Shown: positions 1 through 7,713 of the stretch, piece by piece | Position numbering within the stretch: position 1 is the first letter of the stretch | Layout: each line of letters opens with the position of its first letter | DNA from: Sphingobium sp. AP49 | GTDB lineage: Bacteria > Pseudomonadota > Alphaproteobacteria > Sphingomonadales > Sphingomonadaceae | NCBI RefSeq assembly: GCF_000281715.2 | Contig: NZ_CP124576.1 | Span: 441,501 to 505,500, forward strand | Direction: 5' to 3' | DNA: 64,000 nt | Program-made: the position numbers and the translations under genes | The notes under the pieces: generated by a model | Told to the model about the DNA's origin: nothing | What the model saw: only the letters and a program-made list of their open reading frames with translations | Databases searched by the model: none

Positions 1-1163
1 CCGTCGATGTCGAGCCGGGCATATATCATTGTCGATGATCGGGAGCGGTGCCGCAGCACGTCGCCCACTTCGTCGAGCGACGCGCCCGTATTCACGAGCT
101 GGGTGGCAAGGCTATGACGCAGAAGGTGCGATCCCACATAGGGCGTCGCCGGCTTCTTGCCGGTCGCCTTGAGGGCATCCTTGAGGATGGCGTTGACGAT
201 CTGCCCATCCTTGAACGGGCGATGCGGCGCGCGATGGGCGACGAACATCGTGCGGCAAGCCGCCGGTCCTCGCTCCTCGCGAAGATAGCGGCTCAGCGCG
301 TCGCCGACCTCCACCGTGATCGGCAGGCGGTCGTGCAGCTTGCCCTTGCCGCGCACCGTAAGCTCGCCCGAGCGCCAGTCGATGTCGTCGAGCTGGATCG
401 CAATGACCTCGGCCGCGCGCAGGCCAAGCCGGGCCATGAGCAACAGCATCGCATAGTCCCGCGCGCCGTGACGGGGATTGTCGCGCACGCAAGCCAGCAC
501 TGCCTCGACGCCTTCCGGCGACAGGTGGCGCGGCAATCGCGCTCCCCAGACCTTCGCCGTCTTCGGCACGCTCAGCGCCAGATTGGTCGCCGTGGCCCCG
601 CAGCCGAACAGATATTGAAGGAAGATACGGACATGGGTGGCGACCGTCTTGTCGCGACGGGCGGTGGTCAGCACATGTTCCATGAAGCCGATCACGTCGG
701 CGGGACGCAGGCTGCCCGGATCGATTATCGTCTCGCCGAAGCGATCGTCGAGGAAGCGGCGCGCGAAGCCTATCGTATGGGGGATGCTCCGCGGACTGAG
801 GCCGCGCTGTTTGACGAGATAGGTCTCGAAGTCCGCCAGCAGTGTCGCGCGCGCCTGCTGCACCTCGGTCAATGGCACCGGCTGCGTCACGCCGATATCG
901 AGCAGATGCTGCGCGAAGCGACGGGCCAACTTATACGGCCATGCCGTGCCCGCATGCTTGCGCGGCACTTTGCGGCCCACCTGCTCGGCCATGTCGAGGG
1001 TCAACGCCGGAGGGTCGATCCCCTCAGCATCCATCACGTGGCCCACTTTCCGCAGGATCCATCGATAGGCATTGATCGTGGCGGGTGTGTAGTTCTCCGC
1101 CGCAAAACTCTCGGCGAACGAGTCCAGATAAGGCTCGATGCTGGTCTGCAAATATTGAGGCAT
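1..1163 (-). CDS. Tyrosine recombinase/integrase, 3' end cut by window edge
   Basis: Site-specific recombinase of the phage-integrase family that cuts and rejoins DNA through a catalytic tyrosine. About 387 codons are visible, read leftward from the ATG at 1163 (MPQYLQTSIEPYLD). An N-terminal SAM-like core-binding part is followed by the catalytic domain with Arg in GLRAAEV, HLLRHS, the HR of VLRHRS and the nucleophile in STMIYARL (Tyr at about codon 381), so every catalytic residue is inside the window and only a short C-terminal tail is missing. No long frame on the opposite strand here is credible as a gene. Sphingomonad recombinases of this kind often occur as several adjacent genes, so more may lie to the left. 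Its right flank holds an array of palindromic sites and a split ardC-like gene, suggesting it belongs to an inserted element. Confidence 0.93.
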   Translation of the reverse strand, partial: MPQYLQTSIEPYLDSFAESFAAENYTPATINAYRWILRKVGHVMDAEGIDPPALTLDMAEQVGRKVPRKHAGTAWPYKLARRFAQHLLDIGVTQPVPLTEVQQARATLLADFETYLVKQRGLSPRSIPHTIGFARRFLDDRFGETIIDPGSLRPADVIGFMEHVLTTARRDKTVATHVRIFLQYLFGCGATATNLALSVPKTAKVWGARLPRHLSPEGVEAVLACVRDNPRHGARDYAMLLLMARLGLRAAEVIAIQLDDIDWRSGELTVRGKGKLHDRLPITVEVGDALSRYLREERGPAACRTMFVAHRAPHRPFKDGQIVNAILKDALKATGKKPATPYVGSHLLRHSLATQLVNTGASLDEVGDVLRHRSRSSTMIYARLDID

Positions 1164-1196
1164 GATCGTCGTGCTCCATGTCGTTGGAGCGACGAA

Positions 1197-1307
1197 GATT
1201 ATGCCGAATGGGATTGGCGCGATCATACTGCCAACCGCGCGCTGCCGATCAGATGCGGCATAATCCGGATCACGGCATTATGGCCCTTATGCCGATATCG
1301 GCATAAG
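1197..1307. repeat. Palindromic site array at the element end (candidate recombinase-binding / attachment site)
   Basis: Positions 1286-1307 are a perfect 22-bp palindrome made of CTTATGCCGAT and its reverse complement. The same core recurs nearby: GATTATGCCG at 1197-1206 and its exact inverse CGGCATAATC at 1256-1265, with a variant CGGCATTA at 1273-1280. The array lies between the recombinase start and the point where ardC homology begins. Sequence shows the repeats; a role as core/arm binding sites for the recombinase, or as an operator, is inferred. Confidence 0.7.
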
Positions 1308-1619
1308 ACCCATGCGACCGGCCATTCCTCCCGGCTGGCGCGCAATCTGGTGACCCAGTTCGGCAGCCGCGATTATGCGCGGGAGGAACTGATCGCCGAA
1401 ATGGGGTCCGCCTTCCTTTGCGCGGCGCTGGGCATCGTGCCGACCGTGCGTCATGCCGACTATATCGGGTCATGGCTCGAGGTGCTGCGCGAGGATAATC
1501 GGGCCATCTTCCGCGCCGCCAGCGCCGCAAGCAAGGCGGCCGACTGGTTGCTTGCCCGGCACGAGGAAGCAGGCGCCGACGCGATCGATGCCACGGCGCA
1601 GGGGAGGATCGCAGCATGA
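1308..1619 (+). pseudogene. ArdC-like antirestriction protein, C-terminal fragment
   Basis: The frame encodes the end of an ArdC-type protein (ssDNA-binding N-terminal part plus zincin-like metallopeptidase part in the intact family, often on conjugative elements). What remains starts at THATGHSSRLARNL, in the second half of the HExxH zinc motif, and runs through FGSRDYAREELIAEMGSAFL to the stop at 1619. The natural sequence before TH should be His-Glu-x; here it is replaced by the palindrome sequence, so the N-terminal part and the first zinc ligand are missing. No start codon in this frame lies close by. The last bases overlap the ATG of the next gene (ATGA), as in an intact operon. Broken by insertion of the neighbouring recombinase element. 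Confidence 0.85.
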
Positions 1620-1996
1620 GCCTCCTCCCCGACACGCTGCGCGAGGCCCTGCGCGCCAACGCCATCGCCGCCTGCGCGGCCGAGCAGGATGCGGTCGTCA
1701 TCGATCACCGTCCCCTCGTCAAATTCTTCAATCCGATGGGCGCCGCGACATGGATCGCGAGCGAGCTCTACCCCGATGGCGATAGCCTGTTCGGTCTTGC
1801 TGATCTGGGTTTCGGCTGTCCCGAGGTCGGATGCTTCTCGCTTCGCGAGATCGCTGCGATCCACCTGCCCTTCGGGCTGCGGATCGAACGCGACCTGTGT
1901 TTCGTGACCCGGCACCCGCTCTCCCGCTGGGCACAGGCCGCGCGGCAATGCGGCTCCCTCATCCATGCCGAACAGCTTTTGCGCGAGGCCCCCTAG
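1616..1996 (+). CDS. DUF2958 domain protein
   Basis: Protein of 126 residues matching the DUF2958 family: an N-terminal LPDTLREALRANA helix, then VVIDHRPLVKFFNPMGAATWIASEL and LFGLADLGFGCPEVGCFSLREIAAIHLPFGLRIERDL. The family is common on conjugative elements of Proteobacteria and its biochemical function is not established. The ATG overlaps the stop of the ardC fragment by four bases, so the two were probably co-translated before ardC was broken. With ardC interrupted, the gene may have lost its original promoter. Confidence 0.85.
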   Translation: MSLLPDTLREALRANAIAACAAEQDAVVIDHRPLVKFFNPMGAATWIASELYPDGDSLFGLADLGFGCPEVGCFSLREIAAIHLPFGLRIERDLCFVTRHPLSRWAQAARQCGSLIHAEQLLREAP

Positions 1997-2133
1997 GGTG
2001 GGCGCACCGTCTTTCCCGCCCTGCTGGTGGCCGGGCGGGATAGCGCGCGGCGCGTTTCGCCGCATTTGAAAGCCGAGCCGCCTGCCTCTCGTCAAAGATC
2101 GACGGCCCGGCACTCCAGCAAAGGAGCAATGCC

Positions 2134-3924
2134 ATGAAACTCCAATTCATCCCCCTCGACAAGCTTGCCGTGAGCAAGGCCAATATGCGCTATGCGAAAA
2201 AGGCGCCCGACGTGTCCGATATCCTCCCGACCATCCGCGCGCGCGGGATCATCCAGTCGCTGGTCGTCCGCCCGGCGGCCCAGCCCGGCCATTATGAAAT
2301 CCTTGCCGGGGCGCGGCGCTATCATGCCGCCCTGATCATATCGGCCGAGGCATCGAGCGGCGCGGAAAGTGTCGGGGAAGAGACAGGGGACGCCATGCTA
2401 CTGCCCTGCGCTATCCTCGACGCGGCCGATGATGCCGCAGCGGTCGAGGCCTCGCTCATCGAAAATCTCGCCCGGCTCGATCCCGACGAGGTGAACCAGT
2501 GGGTCAATTTCGTGCGACTGGTGAAGGAAGGCCGGGGCGTTGCCGATATTGCGGAAACCTTCGGCCTACCCGAACTCACCGTGCGGCGCGTGCTGGCACT
2601 CGGCAATCTGTTGCCGCGCATCCGCAATCTCTATGGGGCGCAGGAGATCGACCGGGTGACGGTGCGGCACCTCACCTTTGCGAGCAAGAGCCAGCAGCGC
2701 GAGTGGCTCAACCTCCACGATGATCCCGACGCTCGCGCGCCGACCGGCCATCAGTTGAAGGCATGGCTCCTTGGCGGCCAGTCCATCGCCACCCGTCATG
2801 CGCTGTTCGACCTTGCCGGCTTTGACGGCGCCATCGTCTCCGACCTGTTCGGCGAGGACAGCTATTTCGCGTCGCCCGATCTGTTCTGGACAGCCCAGCA
2901 GGCCGAGGTCGAGGCCCGCAAGGCGGCCTATCTGGACGCTGGCTGGCAGGAGGTGGTGATCGTGCCCGCCTCCCAATATTTTCATGCCTGGGAGCATGAG
3001 AAAGTCGCCAAGCGCAAGGGCGGGCGCGTCTATATCGAGCTGCGCGCAAGCGGCGAGGTCTGTTTCCACGAAGGCTATATGAGCCGCAAGGAAGCGGCGC
3101 GCATCGATCGAGCCGACGCCGTCGAGACCAAGTCCGTCCGGCCCGAGATCACCGCCAGGATGCAGACCTATGTCGATCTTCATCGCCATGCCGCGGTGCG
3201 CGCGGCGCTCACTTCTCGCCCGCAGATCGCCCTGCGCCTGATGGTGGCCCACGCCATTTGCGGTTCGGCGCTATGGCGCGTCACCCCCGACCCCCGCACG
3301 GCGCGCGACGATCTTGTGGCCGAGAGCGTCGAGAATGCGGTCGGCGAAGCGGATTTCGATCATGCCCGGCGCCGGGTGCTCGACCTTCTGGGCTTCTCGT
3401 CCGAGGAACCGCATGTGACCGGCGGCAATGCCCGCGACCAAGGCGTGGCGGGTCTGTTCCTGCGGCTGCTCGCGCTGCCCGACGAGGCCATGCTCGATAT
3501 CATCGCCATCGTCATGGGTGAGACGCTCGCCAGCGGCAGCGCCGCGCTCGAGGCGGTCGGCAACCATATCGGGGTCGACATGGCCGATTATTGGGAGGCC
3601 GATGATGCCTTCTTCGAGCAGCTGCGCGACCGGGACATCCTGACCGCTCTGGTCGCCGAAGTGGTCGATCCGCAGACTGCCGCCGCCAATGCCGGTGCCA
3701 AGGGGAAAATCCTTAAGGAGATCATCCGCGATGGCCTCAATGGCACCAAAGGCCGGGAGAAAATGGATCGCTGGGTGCCGCGCTGGATGGCCTTCCCGCC
3801 ATCGGCCTATGGCGAGAGGGGCGGTGTCGGTTCGCTCGAGGCGTGGCGCAGGGTGGAAGCGGCAAAGCAGATGCTGGAAAATGCGACGGCGGCAGCGGCA
3901 GAACCGGGACGGCTTGCCGCCTGA
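2134..3924 (+). CDS. ParB/RepB/Spo0J-type partition-like protein
   Basis: Large ParB-fold protein (596 residues). Residues about 1-100 are the ParB N-terminal nuclease-like domain (IPLDKLAVSKANMRY, GIIQSLVVRPA, YEILAGARRYHA, then SLIENLARLDPDEVNQW). A helix-turn-helix follows at about 130-155 (GVADIAETFGLPELTVRRVLAL). The rest is a long C-terminal region found in accessory ParB-like proteins of mobile elements, not in chromosomal ParB. No ParA gene is adjacent, so a role in DNA binding or copy and transfer control is as likely as true partition. The start has GGAG nine bases upstream (AAAGGAGCAATGCC-ATG). Confidence 0.9.
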   Translation: MKLQFIPLDKLAVSKANMRYAKKAPDVSDILPTIRARGIIQSLVVRPAAQPGHYEILAGARRYHAALIISAEASSGAESVGEETGDAMLLPCAILDAADDAAAVEASLIENLARLDPDEVNQWVNFVRLVKEGRGVADIAETFGLPELTVRRVLALGNLLPRIRNLYGAQEIDRVTVRHLTFASKSQQREWLNLHDDPDARAPTGHQLKAWLLGGQSIATRHALFDLAGFDGAIVSDLFGEDSYFASPDLFWTAQQAEVEARKAAYLDAGWQEVVIVPASQYFHAWEHEKVAKRKGGRVYIELRASGEVCFHEGYMSRKEAARIDRADAVETKSVRPEITARMQTYVDLHRHAAVRAALTSRPQIALRLMVAHAICGSALWRVTPDPRTARDDLVAESVENAVGEADFDHARRRVLDLLGFSSEEPHVTGGNARDQGVAGLFLRLLALPDEAMLDIIAIVMGETLASGSAALEAVGNHIGVDMADYWEADDAFFEQLRDRDILTALVAEVVDPQTAAANAGAKGKILKEIIRDGLNGTKGREKMDRWVPRWMAFPPSAYGERGGVGSLEAWRRVEAAKQMLENATAAAAEPGRLAA

Positions 3925-3934
3925 CCAGATAGGT

Positions 3935-3960
3935 CATGGGCGGCCCGATCGCCGCCCATG
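3935..3960. repeat. Inverted repeat after the ParB-like gene
   Basis: CATGGGCGGC (3935-3944), six-base spacer, GCCGCCCATG (3951-3960). It begins 11 bases after the stop codon of the ParB-like gene. There is no T-run, so it may act as an mRNA end structure or protein site, not as a classical terminator. Confidence 0.6.
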
Positions 3961-4221
3961 GATTGATGGCCGCCCGAAAAAATCGCGGCCGCCGCACGCG
4001 GCGGCCATTCATGGAAAGGAAGAGCCGATCTCTGGGGCCTCACCCGCCCCTGTTCTGGCGCGATGGCGTTCTTGCATCGCATCCCATTCCCCGACGCGGG
4101 CAAGCAATGGTCACAACGCAACACGCAAAAAATTTCGATTGCGTTATTATTTCGTGGAAACAATGATCGATCAATCGGTTATTCCCTCGGCAAGTCTCCA
4201 TGGCTTGCGCGACCCGACTGG

Positions 4222-4248
4222 CCCTGCATCGTCCGGTGCAGGGTTTTT
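4222..4248 (+). terminator. Orphan Rho-independent terminator
   Basis: CCCTGCA (4222-4228), loop, TGCAGGG (4237-4243), then TTTTT. No protein gene precedes it on the plus strand for about 300 bases. A very similar stem (CCCTGCATC) lies at 32526-32552 in the opposite orientation. Confidence 0.65.
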
Positions 4249-4400
4249 CGACCCTCTCGGTTGACCTCGGCCTGCCTGCAGTGGGTGGCCGGCTGAGGTC
4301 GCCTCGATGGCGTCCAAGCCATTGCCGAGTGGTTCACATTTCGCTGGTAACAGCCAAACTCATCCAACGGGGCGGCAAGGACTGCGCCAATCTGCTGGAT

Positions 4401-4452
4401 GCCCCGCCTGCCTTTTCAGCGTGAAAGCGACCCGCCTGAGGGCAGGCGGGGC
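4401..4452. repeat. Long-loop perfect inverted repeat
   Basis: GCCCCGCCTGCC (4401-4412) pairs perfectly with GGCAGGCGGGGC (4441-4452) across a 28-base loop. Function unknown; it lies downstream of the HU gene, which is read leftward toward it. Confidence 0.6.
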
Positions 4453-4596
4453 AAGACTTGATCTTTTCCAGCCGGGGCAGAACCTCGACCGGCTCCTCGC
4501 GAGGTTCACCCTAGTCGCGGCGCGCGCAAGGCGCAGCCTCGCAGTCAATGCCAGCCCATTGCCACAAGCCTCTGCGGATAGGCCGGCGCGCCGCGA

Positions 4597-4872
4597 TCAG
4601 CTGTTGACCTTGTCCTTGAGCGCCTTGGCTGGCTGGAACCCGACCTTGCGCGACGCCGGAATCGTCATCGGCTCGCCCGTCCGGGGATTCTTGCCCTCTC
4701 GAGCGGCGCTCTGCTTCACCTTGAACTTGCCGAAGCCCGCGATCGAGACCTCTTCGCCCCTGGCTGCCGCGTCGGCGATGGCGGCCAGTGCCGCGTCGAT
4801 GATCTTCTTCACATCCGACTTGGTAGCCCCTTGCTGGGTAGCGACGGCTTCGATCAGTTCATTTCCGGTCAT
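4597..4872 (-). CDS. HU-family DNA-binding protein
   Basis: Small histone-like protein (91 residues) that bends and compacts DNA. The start chosen is MTGNELIEAVATQQG at 4872, preceded by GAGGG; a longer in-frame ATG would add a non-homologous tail. Family features are DVKKIIDAALAAIADAAARGEEVSIAGFGKFKV, then the DNA-binding arm AAREGKNPRTGEPMTIPASRKVGFQPAKALKDKV with the conserved NPRTGE and the intercalating-proline region. It stands at the edge of a block of stress-type genes inserted among conjugation-backbone genes. Confidence 0.95.
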   Translation of the reverse strand: MTGNELIEAVATQQGATKSDVKKIIDAALAAIADAAARGEEVSIAGFGKFKVKQSAAREGKNPRTGEPMTIPASRKVGFQPAKALKDKVNS

Positions 4873-4972
4873 GGCACCCTCATCTGCTTTGGAAGCACGC
4901 TGTTTGCCAAACATGCCGGCGGCGGTCGAGGGAGGAATATGCTGATTGCGAAACAATCCTGCGCCTCTCTCC

Positions 4973-5263
4973 TTATTTGCCAGGCCGCGCCAATCGCCGC
5001 CGATTCCTGCGAACCGCCTTGCGATAATGGGTGACTGACGCGGTCATCATGGCAGGCGGCGAGCTGCCAAGGCTTCCGGTCATGAACTTCCATTGCAGCA
5101 GCGCTGCTGCCTCCACCTTCTCCCTGACCATCAGTTGCGCTTCAGCCATGGCCGTCGCATTGCCGGCCATGAGCCGAGGGAGCCGCATGCCAATGACGGA
5201 GCAAGCCTCAAGCCCGAGGCTCCAGCAATCGAATGTCAGGGACAGGGATGATGGGGTGCGCAT
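4973..5263 (-). CDS. Small phasin-like hypothetical protein
   Basis: Protein of 96 residues, not assigned to a named family with certainty. The middle (AMAEAQLMVREKVEAAALLQWKFMTG) is an amphipathic alanine- and glutamate-rich helix resembling those of small phasin or granule-associated proteins, and the C-terminus is strongly basic (HYRKAVRRNRRRLARPGK). The start is the ATG at 5263. A weak EcfG-like sequence lies directly upstream but would leave almost no leader. It lies between HU and DUF488, all read leftward. Confidence 0.6.
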   Translation of the reverse strand: MRTPSSLSLTFDCWSLGLEACSVIGMRLPRLMAGNATAMAEAQLMVREKVEAAALLQWKFMTGSLGSSPPAMMTASVTHYRKAVRRNRRRLARPGK

Positions 5264-5428
5264 GCCGCTATAAGGCCGCCCGGCCGCTTAGGTTCCCGAC
5301 ATCGGACAAGATCATGGTGAAGGGAGAAGTCGCGTCCCGCCCGCCATCCACCCTTGCTGCCGACAGATCTGAACTCTCCCACCGACGAAAATCCCGCTCC
5401 CGCACCGATTCGTTGCCAAATGCCGCCA

Positions 5429-5863
5429 TCAGCCTGGATAGAGATCTACCCGATCGGCGTCTGGCAGGACGGCATCGAGCAGCAGGGATCGATGGCAGCC
5501 CGCAGGATCGCGCTCGAAGCAGAGCAGCGCGGTGGGGCGCGCCGCAGCCAATTCGACCAGTTGCGCTGCCTGAACAATCGCCTCGGGCAGGTCGAGCTGA
5601 CCCGCATAGATTTCCGTCAGGCGTGCATGCTGCCCTTTGCGCGCCGCTTCGCGACCTGTCGGCGGGGTGCCAAGCGCCTTGAAGCCGACATAGTCGATCC
5701 CCGCCTCGCGCAGTCCGGCTGCAAGGATATTCTTCGAAAATCCCGGCCGGCGCGAGAGTGGAACCGCCCGCACATCGGCCAGGACTTCAACGCCCGCTGC
5801 GCTGAGCGCCTCCATCAGCTGTGCCTGGGTTACCCCCTCATAGCCGATGGTGAAAATCTTCAT
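5429..5863 (-). CDS. DUF488 family protein
   Basis: Protein of 144 residues with the DUF488 signature: MKIFTIGYEGVTQAQLMEAL at the start, VLADVRAVPLSRRPGFSKN, and the C-terminal cysteine/histidine motif ALLCFERDPAGCHRSLL. The family is widespread and biochemically uncharacterised. Length is normal and the first codon is the usual one for the family. Reads leftward with the HU block; the region upstream (5864-6241) holds no coding frame. Confidence 0.9.
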   Translation of the reverse strand: MKIFTIGYEGVTQAQLMEALSAAGVEVLADVRAVPLSRRPGFSKNILAAGLREAGIDYVGFKALGTPPTGREAARKGQHARLTEIYAGQLDLPEAIVQAAQLVELAAARPTALLCFERDPAGCHRSLLLDAVLPDADRVDLYPG

Positions 5864-6005
5864 GAGCGGGACGCCTTCGCCATTGCCTCTATCAGCGCAT
5901 CAATCGATCCCGGACCGGCGAGTTCCTGATGGGTCGCCGATCCAAAGCGGCCTCACCGCAGGTGAGCATGAAAAATCAGCATTCCCTAAGGGAAATTTCC
6001 CGACC

Positions 6006-6113
6006 TTGTCCGATCCATACAAGGCGACTCATATGCAAGCCTGTATCTGCGGATCAGCGACCCGAGGCTTTCAGCCTGATACTGCCCGCCCGGCGCATGC
6101 CGGGCGGGCTTTT
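6006..6113 (+). ncRNA. Candidate small RNA with promoter and terminator
   Basis: A sigma-70-like promoter (TTGTCC at 6006-6011, 17-base spacer, TCATAT at 6029-6034) is followed about 50 bases later by a strong terminator: an 11-bp stem GCCCGCCCGGC (6084-6094) / GCCGGGCGGGC (6099-6109) and a T-run. No open frame fits between them, so a transcript of about 70 bases would be non-coding. The terminator is clear; the RNA itself is inferred. Confidence 0.4.
6084..6113 (+). terminator. Rho-independent terminator
   Basis: Eleven-bp GC stem with a GCAT loop followed by TTTT. It lies upstream of, and in the same direction as, the DUF4142 gene, so it insulates that gene and ends any transcript from the left. 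Confidence 0.75.
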
Positions 6114-6241
6114 ATCTCATGGCGCCATGATGAGTGGCATGGTCGCCTTTCCACTTCCGCTTCTGTCCTCTTCGCTGGAGCGATGACCGGATCCATTTTC
6201 CGGCATTTTCAATGCAGGGCTTTTTCATTGCCGCGCTCAGA

Positions 6242-6267
6242 GGAACGGCGGTCGGTCGTCGGGCGTT
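6242..6267 (+). promoter_or_regulatory. EcfG-type promoter for the DUF4142 gene
   Basis: GGAAC at 6242-6246, exactly 17 bases, then CGTT at 6264-6267, a full match to the alphaproteobacterial general-stress consensus. The gene starts 28 bases later. Confidence 0.8.
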
Positions 6268-6294
6268 CGGGCAACACCCAAAGAGGAGGATGTC

Positions 6295-6903
6295 ATGAGA
6301 AATCATCTGTGGATGAGTGTCGCACCGATAGCGGCCCTTGCGCTCGGCGCTTGCAGCCCGAAAGCCGAACAAAAGGCCGATAACGCCTTGAACGATACCG
6401 GTGCTGCCGTTTCGGGCGCTCTCAATTCCACCGGCAACGCAATCGACAATGCGCAGCAGGCTCTCACGACAACGCCAACCGGCCAGGAATTCGCGGACGC
6501 GGCCGCCAAAAGCGACGCCTTCGAGATAGAAGCCGCCAAGCTGGCGACGACAAATGCCCAGTCTCCCCAGGTGAAGGAATTTGCCCGGATGATGGTCGCC
6601 GCCCACACGGAATCGACCGCGAAGATCAAGGCCGCGGCCAAGGCAGCCAGTCCCGCGATTACGCCCGATGCGACACTGACCAAGGACCAGGCGGAGGATC
6701 TGGCGGAGCTGAAGACGCTCAAGGGCGCTGCGTTCGACAAGGAATATATCGATGGCCAGGTCGATGCCCATGAAGATGCCCTCGACCTGATGCGCAAATA
6801 TGCAGCGGACGGGACCGTCGCCTCCCTCAAGCAGGCAGCGGGCGAGATAGCGCCGGTCGTCGAGAAGCATCTTTCAAGCGCCAAAGCGCTCGACAAGGAT
6901 TGA
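6295..6903 (+). CDS. DUF4142 lipoprotein
   Basis: Periplasmic lipoprotein of 202 residues. The signal peptide ends in a lipobox (LALGACS, Cys at about 20), followed by an alanine- and asparagine-rich linker. The DUF4142 four-helix part runs from about 60 to the end (FADAAAKSDAFEIEAAKLA, QVKEFARMMVAAHTEST, TLTKDQAEDLAELKTLKG, FDKEYIDGQVDAHEDAL). The fold is ferritin-like and its function is unknown; the family is often stress-induced. AGGAGG precedes the ATG. A perfect EcfG promoter lies upstream and a strong terminator downstream, so it is a single-gene unit. A paralogue lies at 19690-20259. Confidence 0.93.
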   Translation: MRNHLWMSVAPIAALALGACSPKAEQKADNALNDTGAAVSGALNSTGNAIDNAQQALTTTPTGQEFADAAAKSDAFEIEAAKLATTNAQSPQVKEFARMMVAAHTESTAKIKAAAKAASPAITPDATLTKDQAEDLAELKTLKGAAFDKEYIDGQVDAHEDALDLMRKYAADGTVASLKQAAGEIAPVVEKHLSSAKALDKD

Positions 6904-6992
6904 CGGAACGCCGCCTTCGCGCGCCGCGTTTATCCTGTCTACCAATGAGGCGATGACATAGCGACATCGCCTTCATTGCGTAGGCTTCCAGG

Positions 6993-7025
6993 GGCCCCCG
7001 CCAGCATGTCTGGCGGGGGCCTTTT
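6993..7025 (+). terminator. Terminator of the DUF4142 gene
   Basis: Perfect 12-bp stem GGCCCCCGCCAG (6993-7004) / CTGGCGGGGGCC (7010-7021) followed by TTTT. It lies between the DUF4142 gene and the convergent trxC gene. Confidence 0.85.
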
Positions 7026-7072
7026 CATGGCTGGAGCCGCCCTGGCTCCTGCTTTCCGACTGATTGCGCTTG

Positions 7073-7528
7073 TCAGCCTGATCGCAGCGCCTGACGTGCC
7101 CATTGGACAATTGCCTGTACCGGCATCGCACCGGATTGTCGGGCAATCTCCTTGCCCTTCTTCAAGATCAGCATCGTCGGGATCGTCCGGATAGCATAGC
7201 GCGCCGCGATCGCCTGATCGACCTGCGTATCGAGCTTGCCGAGCCGCAACCAGGGCTCGAGTTGCGGGGCGGCCGCATCAAAGGCCGGCGCCATCTGTCT
7301 GCAGGGTCCGCACCAGTCCGCCCAGAAATCCACCAGCAACGGAATGTCGGACCGCAAGGCGTGCGCATCGAAATTCCTGGCGTCGAGTTCTACCGGTGCG
7401 GCTGCAAACAGATCGCTGCCACACTTGCCGCATTTCCCTCCCGCACCCAATTTCGACGATGGCACGCGATTGAGCACCGCGCACATCGGACAGGCTATGA
7501 TCAGCGCCTGGCTGTCGTTACCGGCCAA
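7073..7528 (-). CDS. trxC: Thioredoxin 2 (TrxC type)
   Basis: Zinc-containing thioredoxin, a cytoplasmic disulfide reductase linked to oxidative stress. The N-terminus has two CxxC zinc pairs (CPMC and CGKCG in ACPMCAVLNRVPSSKLGAGGKCGKCG), then the thioredoxin fold with active site WADWCGPCRQMAP and the cis-Pro loop TIPTMLILKKG. No in-frame ATG fits; the start chosen is TTG at 7528 with AGGAAAGG six bases upstream. It begins two bases after the stop of the DUF3008 gene, so translation is probably coupled. Confidence 0.9.
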   Translation of the reverse strand: MAGNDSQALIIACPMCAVLNRVPSSKLGAGGKCGKCGSDLFAAAPVELDARNFDAHALRSDIPLLVDFWADWCGPCRQMAPAFDAAAPQLEPWLRLGKLDTQVDQAIAARYAIRTIPTMLILKKGKEIARQSGAMPVQAIVQWARQALRSG

Positions 7529-7530
7529 TG

Positions 7531-7713
7531 TCAGCCTTTCCTGGCAGGCAATTTCTTGCGTTTGGTGGTCGCAAATTCCTCGAGCTGCTTCTCGCTCATC
7601 GACTCTTCCATCTGCTTCGAAGCGCCGCGCAACTTCGATTTGGGTTGATCGCCGCGCTTGGCGGCAAGAGCGGCACCGGCAGCCTTTTGCTGCGCCTTGG
7701 AGGTTGCAGGCAT
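7531..7713 (-). CDS. DUF3008 family small protein
   Basis: Protein of 60 residues, highly basic: MPATSKAQQKAAGAALAAKRGDQPKSKLRGASKQMEES and MSEKQLEEFATTKRKKLPARKG match DUF3008, a small family of unknown function found across Proteobacteria. First gene of a two-gene operon with trxC. A near-consensus EcfG promoter (7745-7769) lies about 30 bases upstream of the ATG. Confidence 0.88.
   Translation of the reverse strand: MPATSKAQQKAAGAALAAKRGDQPKSKLRGASKQMEESMSEKQLEEFATTKRKKLPARKG

Larger units (their letters stand above)
3925..4596. other. Intergenic region with several hairpins, no clear gene
   Basis: About 670 bases between the ParB-like gene and HU. I see no credible coding frame. It holds a 10-bp inverted repeat at 3935-3960, an orphan terminator at 4222-4248 and a long-loop stem at 4401-4452, listed separately. 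An AT-rich stretch near 4120-4165 could hold a promoter for a small RNA ending at the orphan terminator. Confidence 0.6.

Noticed and set aside
48..1619. A very long plus-strand open frame across the first 1.6 kb
   Set aside because: Up to about 1160 it is antisense to the tyrosine recombinase with all catalytic residues; only its last 100 codons (ArdC remnant) have coding meaning.
4130..4180. GGAAA-N17-GTTA pattern resembling an EcfG promoter
   Set aside because: The -35 and -10 both have mismatches and no gene starts downstream in the right direction.
5272..5296. GGAAC-N16-CCTT upstream of the phasin-like gene
   Set aside because: The -10 is off and it would leave almost no leader before the ATG at 5263, so I do not call it a promoter.
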